From Streptomyces sp. NBC_01478 (GTDB taxonomy: Bacteria; Actinomycetota; Actinomycetes; Streptomycetales; Streptomycetaceae), in NCBI RefSeq assembly GCF_036227225.1, contig NZ_CP109444.1, forward strand, positions 5,437,501 to 5,501,500: a stretch of 64,000 bases of DNA, in the 5' to 3' direction. Positions 35,294-45,718 of the stretch are shown here, in pieces (the first letter of the stretch is position 1; every line of letters begins with the position of its first letter). The notes below the pieces were generated by a model. It was not told the origin of the DNA. It saw nothing but the letters and a program-made list of their open reading frames with translations, and searched no databases. Made by a program: the position numbers and the translations under genes.

Positions 35294-36673
35294 ATGCGCA
35301 TAGCCCACAACAGACGCGCCGTCGCGGCTTCTACGGCCGCCACCGCCGCCCTCGCCGCCGCCGCGCTGGCGACAGCGCCGCTGGCCGGTATCAGCAGCGC
35401 CGCGCCCGCCGCCGTACCGCAGACGAAGGTGATCCCGGCCATCACCGGACACACCCTCGCGCGGGACGTGCCGACCCCGCTCACCAGCGCGCAGTGCGAG
35501 GCCAAGTGGCAGATCGCCTGCTACACCCCGCTGCAGTACCGCACCGCGTACAACCTCAACTCGCTTTACAAGAAGGGCATTACGGGCAAGGGGCGGACGA
35601 TCGTCATCGTCGACTCCTTCGGCTCGCCGACGATCCAGCACGATCTCGACGTCTACAGCAAGCAGTTCGGCCTGAAGAGCACCAAGGTCAAGGTCGTCAA
35701 GTGGGGCAACGTGCCCGTCTTCGACCCCAAGAACGCGGACATGACCGGCTGGGCCGGCGAATCCACCCTCGACGTCGAGATGGCCCACGCGGTCGCGCCC
35801 GACGCGAAGATCGTGCTGGTGGAGACGGCGGTCGCCGAGACCGAGGGCGTGACCGGTCTGCCGGAGATGATGGACGCCGAGAAGTACCTGATCGACCACG
35901 GCGTCGGCGACGTCATCACGCAGAGCTTCGGCGCCACGGAGAACACCTTCCCCGGCTTCGACCAGGGCGACTTCTCCAGCATCAAGAAGCTGCGCTACGC
36001 CTTCCAGGACGCCAACCGCAAGCACGTGACCGTCCTCGCCTCCTCCGGCGACGGCGGCGCCACCGACTACAACCTGGACGGGTCGGCGTTCTACGACAAG
36101 CCCGTCAACTCCTGGCCTTCCTCGGACCCGTTGGTGACGTCGATCGGTGGCACGCAGCTCCACCTGAACGACAAGGGCGACCGGGTCACGCCGGACAGCG
36201 TCTACAACGACTACGGCGCGGGCGGCGGCGGCCAGTCCCACGTGTTCGCCCGCCCGTCCTTCCAGAACGGCGTGAAGAGCGTCGTCGGCCCCCAGCGCGC
36301 CACGCCCGACGTGTCGATGGCCGCGGCGGTCAACGGCGGTGCGTGGACGTACTCCAGCTTCGACCCGACGGCCGTCGGCTGGGACGTCTACGGCGGCACG
36401 AGCGAGGCCAGCCCGCTCTTCTCGGGCATCATCGCCCTCGCGGACCAGGCGGCGGGGCACCGGGTGGGCAACATCAACTCGGCGCTGTACGCGCTCGCGA
36501 AGCACGGCGCCAAGGGCAACGGCATCGTGGATGTGAACGACGGCACGAACAACACGTATGCGGGCGTGACCGGTTACACGGCGGTCAACGGATACGACAT
36601 GGCGACGGGCGTGGGCACGGTGGACGCGCTGCGATTCGTTCCGGCGCTGGCGAAGGCGAGTTGGCGGCGCTGA
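35294..36673 (+). CDS. Secreted S53 (sedolisin) serine protease
   Basis: 459 residues from ATG 35294 (AGGGGG upstream). Sec signal peptide (~1-38, ending SSAAPAA). Catalytic Glu and Asp lie in GESTLDVEMAHAVAPDA, oxyanion Asp region in SSGDGGATDYN, and the nucleophile Ser in YGGTSEASPLFSG. The propeptide is far shorter than in classical sedolisins, as in other Streptomyces members. Active outside the cell, usually at acid pH. Confidence 0.9.
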   Translation: MRIAHNRRAVAASTAATAALAAAALATAPLAGISSAAPAAVPQTKVIPAITGHTLARDVPTPLTSAQCEAKWQIACYTPLQYRTAYNLNSLYKKGITGKGRTIVIVDSFGSPTIQHDLDVYSKQFGLKSTKVKVVKWGNVPVFDPKNADMTGWAGESTLDVEMAHAVAPDAKIVLVETAVAETEGVTGLPEMMDAEKYLIDHGVGDVITQSFGATENTFPGFDQGDFSSIKKLRYAFQDANRKHVTVLASSGDGGATDYNLDGSAFYDKPVNSWPSSDPLVTSIGGTQLHLNDKGDRVTPDSVYNDYGAGGGGQSHVFARPSFQNGVKSVVGPQRATPDVSMAAAVNGGAWTYSSFDPTAVGWDVYGGTSEASPLFSGIIALADQAAGHRVGNINSALYALAKHGAKGNGIVDVNDGTNNTYAGVTGYTAVNGYDMATGVGTVDALRFVPALAKASWRR

Positions 36674-36697
36674 GGTCCCGCTGACGCGGCACACAGA

Positions 36698-36731
36698 AGA
36701 CGGCCCGGGTGCACGAGGACCCGGGCCGTCT
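36698..36731. terminator. Bidirectional terminator
   Basis: Perfect 13-bp arms AGACGGCCCGGGT / ACCCGGGCCGTCT, 8-base loop, between the convergent sedolisin gene and the next minus-strand gene. Confidence 0.8.
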
Positions 36732-36749
36732 GCTGCGTGCTCGCCGTCC

Positions 36750-37247
36750 TCACATGCTGATCGACTGGGCGTACGTGACCTGGTTCAGCACGTAGACGAC
36801 CTGCTCGCGCGACTGCACCGGGATCATCGTGGAGTGGTGCCGGCCGCCGCTGTTGACGCTGACCTGCACGAAGCCGGTGGTCACGCGCTCCTTCATGAGG
36901 AGGAACAGCAGCCCGACGAAGCAGAGCAGGAAGAAGACGACCGCGAGCACGATCGCGTGCGGCGGGATCCGCTCCTCGGTACGCGACATGTCGGTCGCCG
37001 TCCACACCGCCCCTCTGAGCGGCATCGGCCCGGCCGGGCTCACGATGGTGTCACCGTTGACGGCGATGTCCCCGAGGGTCAACATCGGTGCGCCGTAAGG
37101 GATTTGAGGCTGCGTCTGCGGATACGACTGCGGCACGGCCTGCGGGTAGCCGTAGCCGCCCTCGGCGTAGGGACCGCCGGACGGGCCGGTGTACGGGTTC
37201 TGTCCGGGCGGCTGTTCCGGTGGTGGGCCGGGGTACTGGTTCGCCAT
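36750..37247 (-). CDS. Pro/Gly/Tyr-rich single-pass membrane protein
   Basis: 165 residues from ATG 37247. N-terminal 60 residues are Pro/Gly/Tyr/Gln-rich (NQYPGPPPEQPPG), then a folded segment and one helix (HAIVLAVVFFLLCFVGLLFLL, ~105-125), followed by ~40 residues outside or inside. Unknown function; conserved-looking architecture in Streptomyces. Confidence 0.75.
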   Translation of the reverse strand: MANQYPGPPPEQPPGQNPYTGPSGGPYAEGGYGYPQAVPQSYPQTQPQIPYGAPMLTLGDIAVNGDTIVSPAGPMPLRGAVWTATDMSRTEERIPPHAIVLAVVFFLLCFVGLLFLLMKERVTTGFVQVSVNSGGRHHSTMIPVQSREQVVYVLNQVTYAQSISM

Positions 37248-37383
37248 GGGTGCTCTTCCCCCCGAGAGTGCGTATGAACTGCGCCGAGCGCTCATCCTCT
37301 CGCCCGGTCACGTCCCGTATCTACGTAATGACAAGAAATATCCAGGGCGTCGCTCGCCGCCCGCGTCGGCCAGGCGCTCAGAG

Positions 37384-37854
37384 TCAGAGTCCGGCGAGTG
37401 CGGGGTTGGCCGCGAGCTCGGGGTACTCGCCGCTGAGCCGCGTCAGTACGGCCTCGCGAAGGACCAGCCAGGCGTCCTTGAGATCACGGCGCTCGCAGAC
37501 CGCTTCCACTGTCGTGTACGTGCACGAGATCCGTACCCGCTCGCCGTCCGGTTCCGGGACGAACTCGATCAGCTCCGCGTTCTCGGTGAAGCCGATCGTC
37601 GTACGCTCGCCCCGCTCAAGGTGGCCGAGTACCCCCTTCATCGACCACAGGAAGTCGAACACGGGCGTCCACGACCACGGCGGGGTCAGCACTGCCTCGC
37701 CGATCGTGAACCCGAGGTCGGACAGGAAGAAGTACCAGCGCAGATCGGCGACGGTGACGACGGCGAGGTCCGCTCCTTCCCGGTTCTCCCAGCCCTGCTC
37801 GACGTACGGGCCGGTCCGGCGGTATTCGATCCTGATCATCGGCCGCTCAGCCAA
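37384..37854 (-). CDS. Hypothetical protein, paired with a DUF3883-like gene
   Basis: 156 residues, no signal or membrane segment. Aromatic-rich central part (WYFFLSDLGFTIG, PPWSWTPVFDFLWSM). Its ATG overlaps the upstream DUF3883-like gene by eight bases, so the pair is translationally coupled. No function recognised. Confidence 0.7.
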   Translation of the reverse strand: MAERPMIRIEYRRTGPYVEQGWENREGADLAVVTVADLRWYFFLSDLGFTIGEAVLTPPWSWTPVFDFLWSMKGVLGHLERGERTTIGFTENAELIEFVPEPDGERVRISCTYTTVEAVCERRDLKDAWLVLREAVLTRLSGEYPELAANPALAGL

Positions 37855-38239
37855 GTCGCTCCGCCTGGTCGTACTCCGCCACGCGGAACGTGGGCCAGTG
37901 GGTGACCTGGGGCCGGGATCGTTCGATCATCGCCAGGAGGACCTCGCCGTGCAGGACGCGCACGCCGACCTCGGCTCCGTCCGGGCCGGCGAGGTTGTCC
38001 ACCACGTAGAGGTAGAAGCGCTCGGGATTCGCCTTGGCGGCGTTGACCTGCCGGTGTTCCAACGCCAGTGGCACGCTGCGCGCCGAGCCGCTGAACGCCT
38101 TGACCTCGATCATGCGGGGCGCGCTGTCGATGTCGTACGGGAGGTCCGTCGTCCGCACGTCCCTCGGGTCGCGGCCGGCGGCTCGTTCCACGGCCAACAC
38201 GTGTGTGATCGCGGCCTGTTCGGTCTCTTTGTTTCCCAC
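37847..38239 (-). CDS. DUF3883-like (PD-(D/E)XK-type) protein
   Basis: 130 residues: AVERAAGRDPRDVRTTDLPY followed by YDIDS and MIEVKAFSG (D...E-x-K) matches the DUF3883 pattern, a restriction-endonuclease-like fold often found in defence proteins. Here it stands alone with a coupled partner. Could be a degenerate nuclease or a structural domain. Confidence 0.7.
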   Translation of the reverse strand: MGNKETEQAAITHVLAVERAAGRDPRDVRTTDLPYDIDSAPRMIEVKAFSGSARSVPLALEHRQVNAAKANPERFYLYVVDNLAGPDGAEVGVRVLHGEVLLAMIERSRPQVTHWPTFRVAEYDQAERLG

Positions 38240-38304
38240 GGCACCCCCTGAGTTCCTGCGACGCCATCGTGCCGTGCGGGCCCGCCGGTTGGGAAGATGA
38301 GGCG

Positions 38305-38625
38305 ATGGCGACCGAGGACACCGACCACGCCGAACGCACCGAACACGCTGACCACACCGAGTACTTCGAGCTGGTCTGCGACGACCTCGCCTACGACGTG
38401 GTGATCACCGATCCCGGTGCCCGGGTGCTCGAAGTCGCCCAGGCCGTACGCGAGTTGACGGGGCTCAGCCTCTGGCGCGGCAAGGTTCTGGCGACGGAGG
38501 TGCCTGCCGTGATTCTCGGCGGTGTGCCGGAGGCGGACGCCGAGGCGGCGGTGGCGGCGCTCCGTGCGGTGGGAGCGGGGGCCGAGATGAGGGAGTGGCT
38601 GCCGCCGGACTCACCGATGCCCTGA
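38305..38625 (+). CDS. Stand-alone ribosomal protein L7/L12 C-terminal-like domain
   Basis: 106 residues from ATG 38305. After an acidic/His N-terminus, YDVVITDPGARVLEVAQAVR, ELTGLSLWRGK and PEADAEAAVAALRAVGAGAE follow the L7/L12 C-terminal fold (KxxVIKxVRxxTGLGLxEAK...DAExxxxxLxxAGAxVE). It lacks the L10-binding N-terminal domain, so it is not the ribosomal stalk protein. Found in actinobacteria; role unknown. Confidence 0.75.
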   Translation: MATEDTDHAERTEHADHTEYFELVCDDLAYDVVITDPGARVLEVAQAVRELTGLSLWRGKVLATEVPAVILGGVPEADAEAAVAALRAVGAGAEMREWLPPDSPMP

Positions 38626-38689
38626 GCCTTGCCCACCGACGTCGAGACTTGCCCCCCGGCGTCGGAATCGGATCGGAAGCGGATGGCGG

Positions 38690-40872
<2,183 letters not shown>

Positions 40873-40907
40873 CCGCGTCGCCCCCGCCGCGCCCGTGTAT
40901 CACCCTG

Positions 40908-40925
40908 TGTCACCGAGAAGTGACA
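40908..40925. promoter_or_regulatory. Palindrome in 64-base divergent promoter
   Basis: TGTCAC-cgagaa-GTGACA between the two Macro-domain genes; a candidate binding site for the SARP-type domain. A related GTGTATCAC lies 13 bases before it. Confidence 0.4.
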
Positions 40926-40936
40926 AGAAGATTATC

Positions 40937-41857
40937 ATGATGCCTTGGAGAAGCCGTGTGTCCCGACTACGCATGCCGGTGCGCTTTCTGAGGCTCTACG
41001 GCACCGGGCGCGCCCGAAGGGTTTTCGCCCGCAACACGATGGTGGCTTTCGGCGGAATATCGGCGGTGCTTCAGTTCGTCGGGCAATTCTTCCCGCGGAG
41101 CTTTCCCGATCCCGGCACGGTCATGGTGGTGTCGTTGGGGGCCTGCCTGGTGTGGGGGCTGGTCCAGGCGCGGCCGGTACCGCGGGTGGAGCAGGTGTTC
41201 CGGCGGCCCGATCTGACGGTGGTGGTCGAGGCGGGCGACGTGTTCGACCAGCCGGCGCATCTCGTCGTCGGGTTCTGCGACACCTTCGACACCGCGTCGG
41301 CGGACGGCGAGGTCATCAACGCGGCCAGTGTGCAAGGGCAGTTGCTGCTCCGGCGGTACGACGGTGACGTACGGCGCCTGGACGCGGAACTGGTCGCGGC
41401 GCTCGCCGGGGTCGCGCCGGTCGGGCGGGAGGACCGGGACCGCAAGCCGCTGGGCAAACTGGACCGGTATCCGGTCGGCACGGTGGCCGTCCTGGGCACC
41501 CGGCCGAGGCTGGTGTTCGCGGTCGCGTACAGCCGTATCGGCAACGACTGTGTGGCCGCGTCCAGTGTGGAGGAACTCTGGCTCGGCCTCGGCCGACTGT
41601 GGGACGCGCTGCACCGGCACGCCCAACTGGAGCGGGTGGCCATGCCGTTGGTCGGATCGGGACTGTCCCGGCTCGATCACCTCGACCAGGACAGTCTGCT
41701 GCGGCTGATCCTGATGTCCTTCGTCGCCCGGTCACGGGAGGGCGCGGTCTGCCGGGAGTTGCGGGTGGTGGTGCGGCCCGCCGATCTGGAGCGGATCGAT
41801 ATGCGGGAGGTGGCGGCCTTCTTGAGGGTTCTCGCGTCCGGACTGGACCGCGTATGA
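40937..41857 (+). CDS. TM-TM-Macro protein, type II Thoeris ThsA-like
   Basis: 306 residues from ATG 40937 (weak AGAAG upstream; GTG 40895 in frame). Two membrane helices at ~33-52 and ~61-78, then a Macro-like domain (~93-300) with VVVEAGDVFDQ, VVGFCDTFDTA, YPVGTVAVLG, FAVAYSRIGND and MPLVGSGLSRL. This topology matches the membrane effector of type II Thoeris, in which a TIR-made His-ADP-ribose signal activates a Macro-TM protein that kills the infected cell. Divergent from the SARP-Macro gene. Confidence 0.82.
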   Translation: MMPWRSRVSRLRMPVRFLRLYGTGRARRVFARNTMVAFGGISAVLQFVGQFFPRSFPDPGTVMVVSLGACLVWGLVQARPVPRVEQVFRRPDLTVVVEAGDVFDQPAHLVVGFCDTFDTASADGEVINAASVQGQLLLRRYDGDVRRLDAELVAALAGVAPVGREDRDRKPLGKLDRYPVGTVAVLGTRPRLVFAVAYSRIGNDCVAASSVEELWLGLGRLWDALHRHAQLERVAMPLVGSGLSRLDHLDQDSLLRLILMSFVARSREGAVCRELRVVVRPADLERIDMREVAAFLRVLASGLDRV

Positions 41858-41864
41858 GAAAGAA

Positions 41865-41903
41865 AGAAATGGGGACGGACGCTCGGCGTCCGTCCCCATT
41901 TCT
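41865..41903. terminator. Bidirectional terminator between Macro and TIR genes
   Basis: Perfect 17-bp arms (AGAAATGGGGACGGACG / CGTCCGTCCCCATTTCT), loop CTCGG, with A-rich and T-rich flanks. Two TCCTCTCAAG repeats follow. Confidence 0.88.
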
Positions 41904-41940
41904 CTCAAGTCCTCTCAAGTCCTCTCCGGTCCTCCCCGGT

Positions 41941-42648
41941 TCAGGCGAGCCTCCGATACGCGGAGAGGCTCTGGAAGTACCGGGTGTCGCGCCATTCCGG
42001 CCGGCTGTCGTCGAGTTGGCAGCCGGCCAGTCTCAGCCGCGCGGCGATCTTCGCGAGGGAGGACTCGGTGCCGTCGAACCGGATGACGTTGATGCCCGCG
42101 GTGTCGGCGACATGCCGCAGCCGGCCGACCTCGACGATGACGGTCCGCTCGGGGTAGGCCATCAGCACCATGCCCAGCTCGATCAGCACGTTCTGCCGCG
42201 GCTGGCCGGTGAGTTGGGTCTCGTCGTCCCGCTCGCGGTTGCCGAGCAGGTGCGGGTGGAGCTTGGCGACGTCGTCCGGGGTGAGCAGGACCAGGGCGGC
42301 CTGCGCCTGCGCCGGTGCGTTCATGACCACCTCGCCGAGGAAGGGCGCGGTCTTGCCGGTGGCCCGCACCAACTCCTCCCATTCCAGCGGCCGTAGGTCG
42401 AGCCGGCGCAGCAGCTCGAACATCGCCTGCCGCACCTCTTCGTCCCGGCCGTGCACGACGAAGACACTGCGGCTGCGGTCGTGGCCGACGGGCGGCGCCT
42501 GCCCGGAGGTCTGGTCGGAGGTCTGGTCGGAGGTCTGCGGTTCGGCGGCCGAAGTCGCGGGCGCCGCATGGTAGTTGTAGCCGAAGCCCTTGTTCTCCCC
42601 ACCGACGATGACCTGGTTGTTGTCTCCGAACGTATGGCTCTCGCTCAT
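41941..42648 (-). CDS. TIR-like (CAP12/PCTIR-type) nucleotide-binding protein with N-terminal BASS-like motif
   Basis: 235 residues. Residues 7-26 are FGDNNQVIVGGENKGFGYNY, a Gly/Asn/Gln-rich motif, followed by a disordered linker with TSDQTSDQ repeats. From ~61 the TIR-like domain (PF10137 type): SVFVVHGRDEEVRQAMFELL, EWEELVRATGKTAPFLGEVV, ALVLLTPDDVAKL, and GQPRQNVLIELGMVL with the putative catalytic Glu (~157). TIR-type domains cleave NAD+ or make ADP-ribose signals. ATG overlaps the upstream membrane-protein stop, so both are made together. Confidence 0.85.
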   Translation of the reverse strand: MSESHTFGDNNQVIVGGENKGFGYNYHAAPATSAAEPQTSDQTSDQTSGQAPPVGHDRSRSVFVVHGRDEEVRQAMFELLRRLDLRPLEWEELVRATGKTAPFLGEVVMNAPAQAQAALVLLTPDDVAKLHPHLLGNRERDDETQLTGQPRQNVLIELGMVLMAYPERTVIVEVGRLRHVADTAGINVIRFDGTESSLAKIAARLRLAGCQLDDSRPEWRDTRYFQSLSAYRRLA

Positions 42649-44285
42649 GACGAATCCCCGCCTCCGCTGCCGGACGAATCAGGGCCCGACGGCTGGTAGT
42701 TGTAACCGAAGTTCTCGTTGTGCCCGCCGAAGATCGCCTGGGAGTTGTCCCCGACGAGGATGTTGGTCTGCGCGCGGTCGTGGTCGGCGAGATCCACGTC
42801 GTGCTCGTCCAGGAACTGCCGGATGGTGTGCAGCAGTCGGCGCTCGACGATCTGCGAGTACTTCAGGGCATCGGTCTTCTGGAAGAAGTGGTGGTAGGTG
42901 TCGCTGGTGGCCATCTCCCGGACGCTCGTCAGCGCGCCGCAGTCCACCGCCTCGTTCGCGTAGCGGGCGAGACGGAACTCGCTGGTGTCGACCGTCGCGC
43001 TCGCCGCGGCGAACTCGATGGTGGACCGCCCGCCCCGCCAGAGCCGCACCAGCCGGCGCACCGGCCTCGGCAGGTACCGCTCGGGGAACAGCCGCAGCGG
43101 CCACACCCGCAGCGGCCACAGTGGCAGCGTCAGGCACCAGCGCGGCACGGCCTTGACCATGTCCCACGCGACCCGCACCGCCAATCGGCGGTCGAACGAG
43201 TCCGGCAGTTGGTCGACGAGGTGGAACTCCCCTACCAGCGGCCCGAGTACATAGGTGTAGAACTCGGTGTGCAGGGTGTCACCCTTGAGGTCGAACCCGA
43301 CGAAGATCGAGGTCACCAGCTCCTCGTTCCAGGATCCGACGCGCACGCACAGATACTCGCGGGCCGCGTCGTAGTCCTCCCGCCAGTGGATGCCCGGCAG
43401 ATCGTCCATGCCGGGCAACTTGGACCAACCGGCGCCCAGGGACCGGTCGTTGGTGCGGATCGCCGTCGTGTAGCGGCGCTGCTCGACGGTCAGCCCCTCG
43501 ATCCGTTCGTCCCGGCGGACCTCGTCGCGCAGTTCCGCGTCCATCCGGGCGGCGACGTACGAGGTGATCTTGTGGACGGTGAACGGCAGGACGGGCTTGC
43601 GGTCCACCTTGTCCAGGTCGGCCCCGGATCCTGACCCGTTGACGTCGAAGTCCTTGCGCGCGGCGAGGCGGTTCTTGGGCGCGCCGAGCAGCAGTTGGGC
43701 GTTCGCCCAGTCGCGCAGGGGCAGACCGGCGCCGACGAAGGGCCGGAAACCGCCGTAGAAGACAAGGCCGTCGTGGCTGCCCTGCTCGGCGTCGATCTTG
43801 CCGATCAGGGCGTCGGTGAGCTTGGCGCCGCCGGGGTAGGCGCCGTCGAAGCCGCCGACGGGGCCGGTCTCCTTCAGGCGGGTCATCAGGATGTGCAGGG
43901 TGACGATCCGACGCAGGTAGGCCGCGCCCCACAGCACCCAGAACAGGAGCTGCGCGGCGACGAAGGGGCCCAGCGCGCCTTTGCTCAGCAGGATCAGCAG
44001 CAGGGCCGCCGAACCTCCCCCAACTCCCCATTGGATACGGCGCAGTCGGCGCGCGGCGAGTGCGTGGGCGAGGATCGACACGGCGTCGTAGCCGTAGGAC
44101 GGCGCGACCACTCTGAAGCGTTTCTTGAGCAGTTCGCGGATGACGTCCTTGCGGTAGCCGGGGTCGAGGTAAGTGCCCGCGGACAGCAGGCGGGTGGCCT
44201 TGGTGCGCGCGTACACGCGGGTGACCTGCGGCGGCGCCTCGGGCGGTGGGCCGGGCGGATTGCGGTGCGGTGCCTGTGTGCTCAC
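42645..44285 (-). CDS. Membrane protein with C-terminal BASS-like motif, partner of the TIR protein
   Basis: 546 residues from GTG 44285. Two membrane helices at ~90-130 (GSAALLLILLSKGALG; AAQLLFWVLWGAAYL), a large soluble region of unknown fold, a Trp/Arg-rich stretch (LPLWPLRVWPLRLFP, ~395-410) and at residues 512-530 GDNSQAIFGGHNENFGYNY. This motif agrees with the TIR protein's N-terminal motif at 13 of 19 positions. No enzyme family recognised. It probably senses a signal at the membrane and recruits the TIR protein through the shared motif. Confidence 0.75.
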   Translation of the reverse strand: MSTQAPHRNPPGPPPEAPPQVTRVYARTKATRLLSAGTYLDPGYRKDVIRELLKKRFRVVAPSYGYDAVSILAHALAARRLRRIQWGVGGGSAALLLILLSKGALGPFVAAQLLFWVLWGAAYLRRIVTLHILMTRLKETGPVGGFDGAYPGGAKLTDALIGKIDAEQGSHDGLVFYGGFRPFVGAGLPLRDWANAQLLLGAPKNRLAARKDFDVNGSGSGADLDKVDRKPVLPFTVHKITSYVAARMDAELRDEVRRDERIEGLTVEQRRYTTAIRTNDRSLGAGWSKLPGMDDLPGIHWREDYDAAREYLCVRVGSWNEELVTSIFVGFDLKGDTLHTEFYTYVLGPLVGEFHLVDQLPDSFDRRLAVRVAWDMVKAVPRWCLTLPLWPLRVWPLRLFPERYLPRPVRRLVRLWRGGRSTIEFAAASATVDTSEFRLARYANEAVDCGALTSVREMATSDTYHHFFQKTDALKYSQIVERRLLHTIRQFLDEHDVDLADHDRAQTNILVGDNSQAIFGGHNENFGYNYQPSGPDSSGSGGGDSS

Positions 44286-44316
44286 GATGGTTCAGCGCTC
44301 CACTCGTGCGGGATGG

Positions 44317-44997
44317 TCAGCCGATCGGGGTTGCCGTGCCCTGGGTGATCACACCGTCGAGCACGGTGTAGGCGGCGTTGTACGAGTGCGAAGTGCCGTC
44401 CGTCTGAAGGGCGTTGAGGACCAGCGTCACGACGGTCCCCTGCACGGACACCTGGCTGATCGTGTCGCGCTCGGTAGTGGCGTAACCCGCGACGAACGCG
44501 TCGTAGTCGGCGTCGCCCAGGTTCTTGCCACCCAGGGCCCAAGCCGTCGAGTAGTCACGGTTGTTGATCGCCGCGAAGTAGGCGGTGACGGCGGCTGCCG
44601 GCTCCGCCGCGGCGGTGGTCCCGTCCGTCGGGGTGGTGGTCTCGCCCGTCGGGGTGGCCTCGTCCGTCGGGGTCGGGGCGGGCGTGGTGACCGGGTCGGA
44701 GGCGGCGTAGGGGCTCGCCTCGACGGATTGGGTGTACGTGTACGACGCGGTGGGCGGGGTCCACGGCTGGGCCTGCGCTCCGCCTCCCCCGGTCGAAAAC
44801 GAACCGTCGACCAACCCCAGGATCAGGACGAGCAGCAAGGGCACCCCGATGACGGTGAGCCCCCAGGTGCGGGCGACTCCGGGGGGCGGTATCAGCCCAC
44901 CGGCACGGTAGGCCGCCGGCGGGTTCGGCACGGCGGGGGCGGGCGGCGGGGAGTCCGGCACAGGGGGGCCGAACAGCGGTGGACCGAGGTCGTTCAT
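44317..44997 (-). CDS. Single-pass membrane protein with exported NTF2-like domain
   Basis: 226 residues: Pro-rich cytoplasmic N-terminus (~1-42), one helix (WGLTVIGVPLLLVLILGLV), Thr/Pro-rich linker (PTPTDEATPTGETTTPTDG), then AVTAYFAAINNRDYSTAWAL and a beta-rich C-terminus typical of NTF2-like accessory domains. 31 bases upstream of the BASS-motif membrane gene and likely in its operon. Function unknown. Confidence 0.72.
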   Translation of the reverse strand: MNDLGPPLFGPPVPDSPPPAPAVPNPPAAYRAGGLIPPPGVARTWGLTVIGVPLLLVLILGLVDGSFSTGGGGAQAQPWTPPTASYTYTQSVEASPYAASDPVTTPAPTPTDEATPTGETTTPTDGTTAAAEPAAAVTAYFAAINNRDYSTAWALGGKNLGDADYDAFVAGYATTERDTISQVSVQGTVVTLVLNALQTDGTSHSYNAAYTVLDGVITQGTATPIG

Positions 44998-45718
44998 GGG
45001 CGCTCCAACGGTCGCGACAGTGCGCTGACTTCACCCACACATCGCACAGAGGCTGATGGACACCTCGCATGCCACCGCCACGACCGCTTCCGCCACCAGA
45101 ACCGATCCGCTTCCGATCCACTTCCGGGTGGGGGGGGGCGGCACAGCGGCTTGATCAAGCGGACGGCCCGGGGACGGCCCGGTCAACACAGTCACGAGTG
45201 CCGGCCTGTCGACGCCTCACGGGAGTTGCCCGGTCCGGCACCGAGCCATCAGCTTGGGAAGCGGCGGGCATCCGCAGATGGCTCGGACGCCGACCTGGGC
45301 GAACGGCCGGGTTGAGGTCTCGTCAGGCTCCGTCGTTTTCGCCGTGGTCCCCGCTGTTCCCCGCTCGATCCGGTGCGGTTGTGGTGCGGCGGGCCATCTG
45401 GAGGTACCGCCGCGTCGGGCGTTCTCATCTTCGGGTCACGCGCAGGGGGCGCGTAGAGAAAATGCGCGCCCTGTTCTCACAACTCAATCCCTGTTTCGCT
45501 CTACTGCCCTCGTCCAGGCTCCTGCGCGCCCCTCCATCACTCTTCCGAGACCGTAACCAGTGCTTCAACAATGGCCTCTCGTGCCATCGCCCGTCGCGGT
45601 GGTGGCGCTTGCTCCGTGCCGGGGGGAATCGGTACCGGGCAGCAGCAGGCAACAGGGCGGCCCAACGGCCGTCGAGGAAAGAAGCGGCAGCCATGCCGCG
45701 GGGGGCAACAACCACACC
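44998..45718. other. 720-base region without supported gene
   Basis: Open frames exist on the plus strand but have no binding site and abnormal Arg/Pro/Ser composition. A run of nine G's lies near 45128. Probably holds the divergent promoters of the membrane-protein operon and the GT2 gene. Confidence 0.5.
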
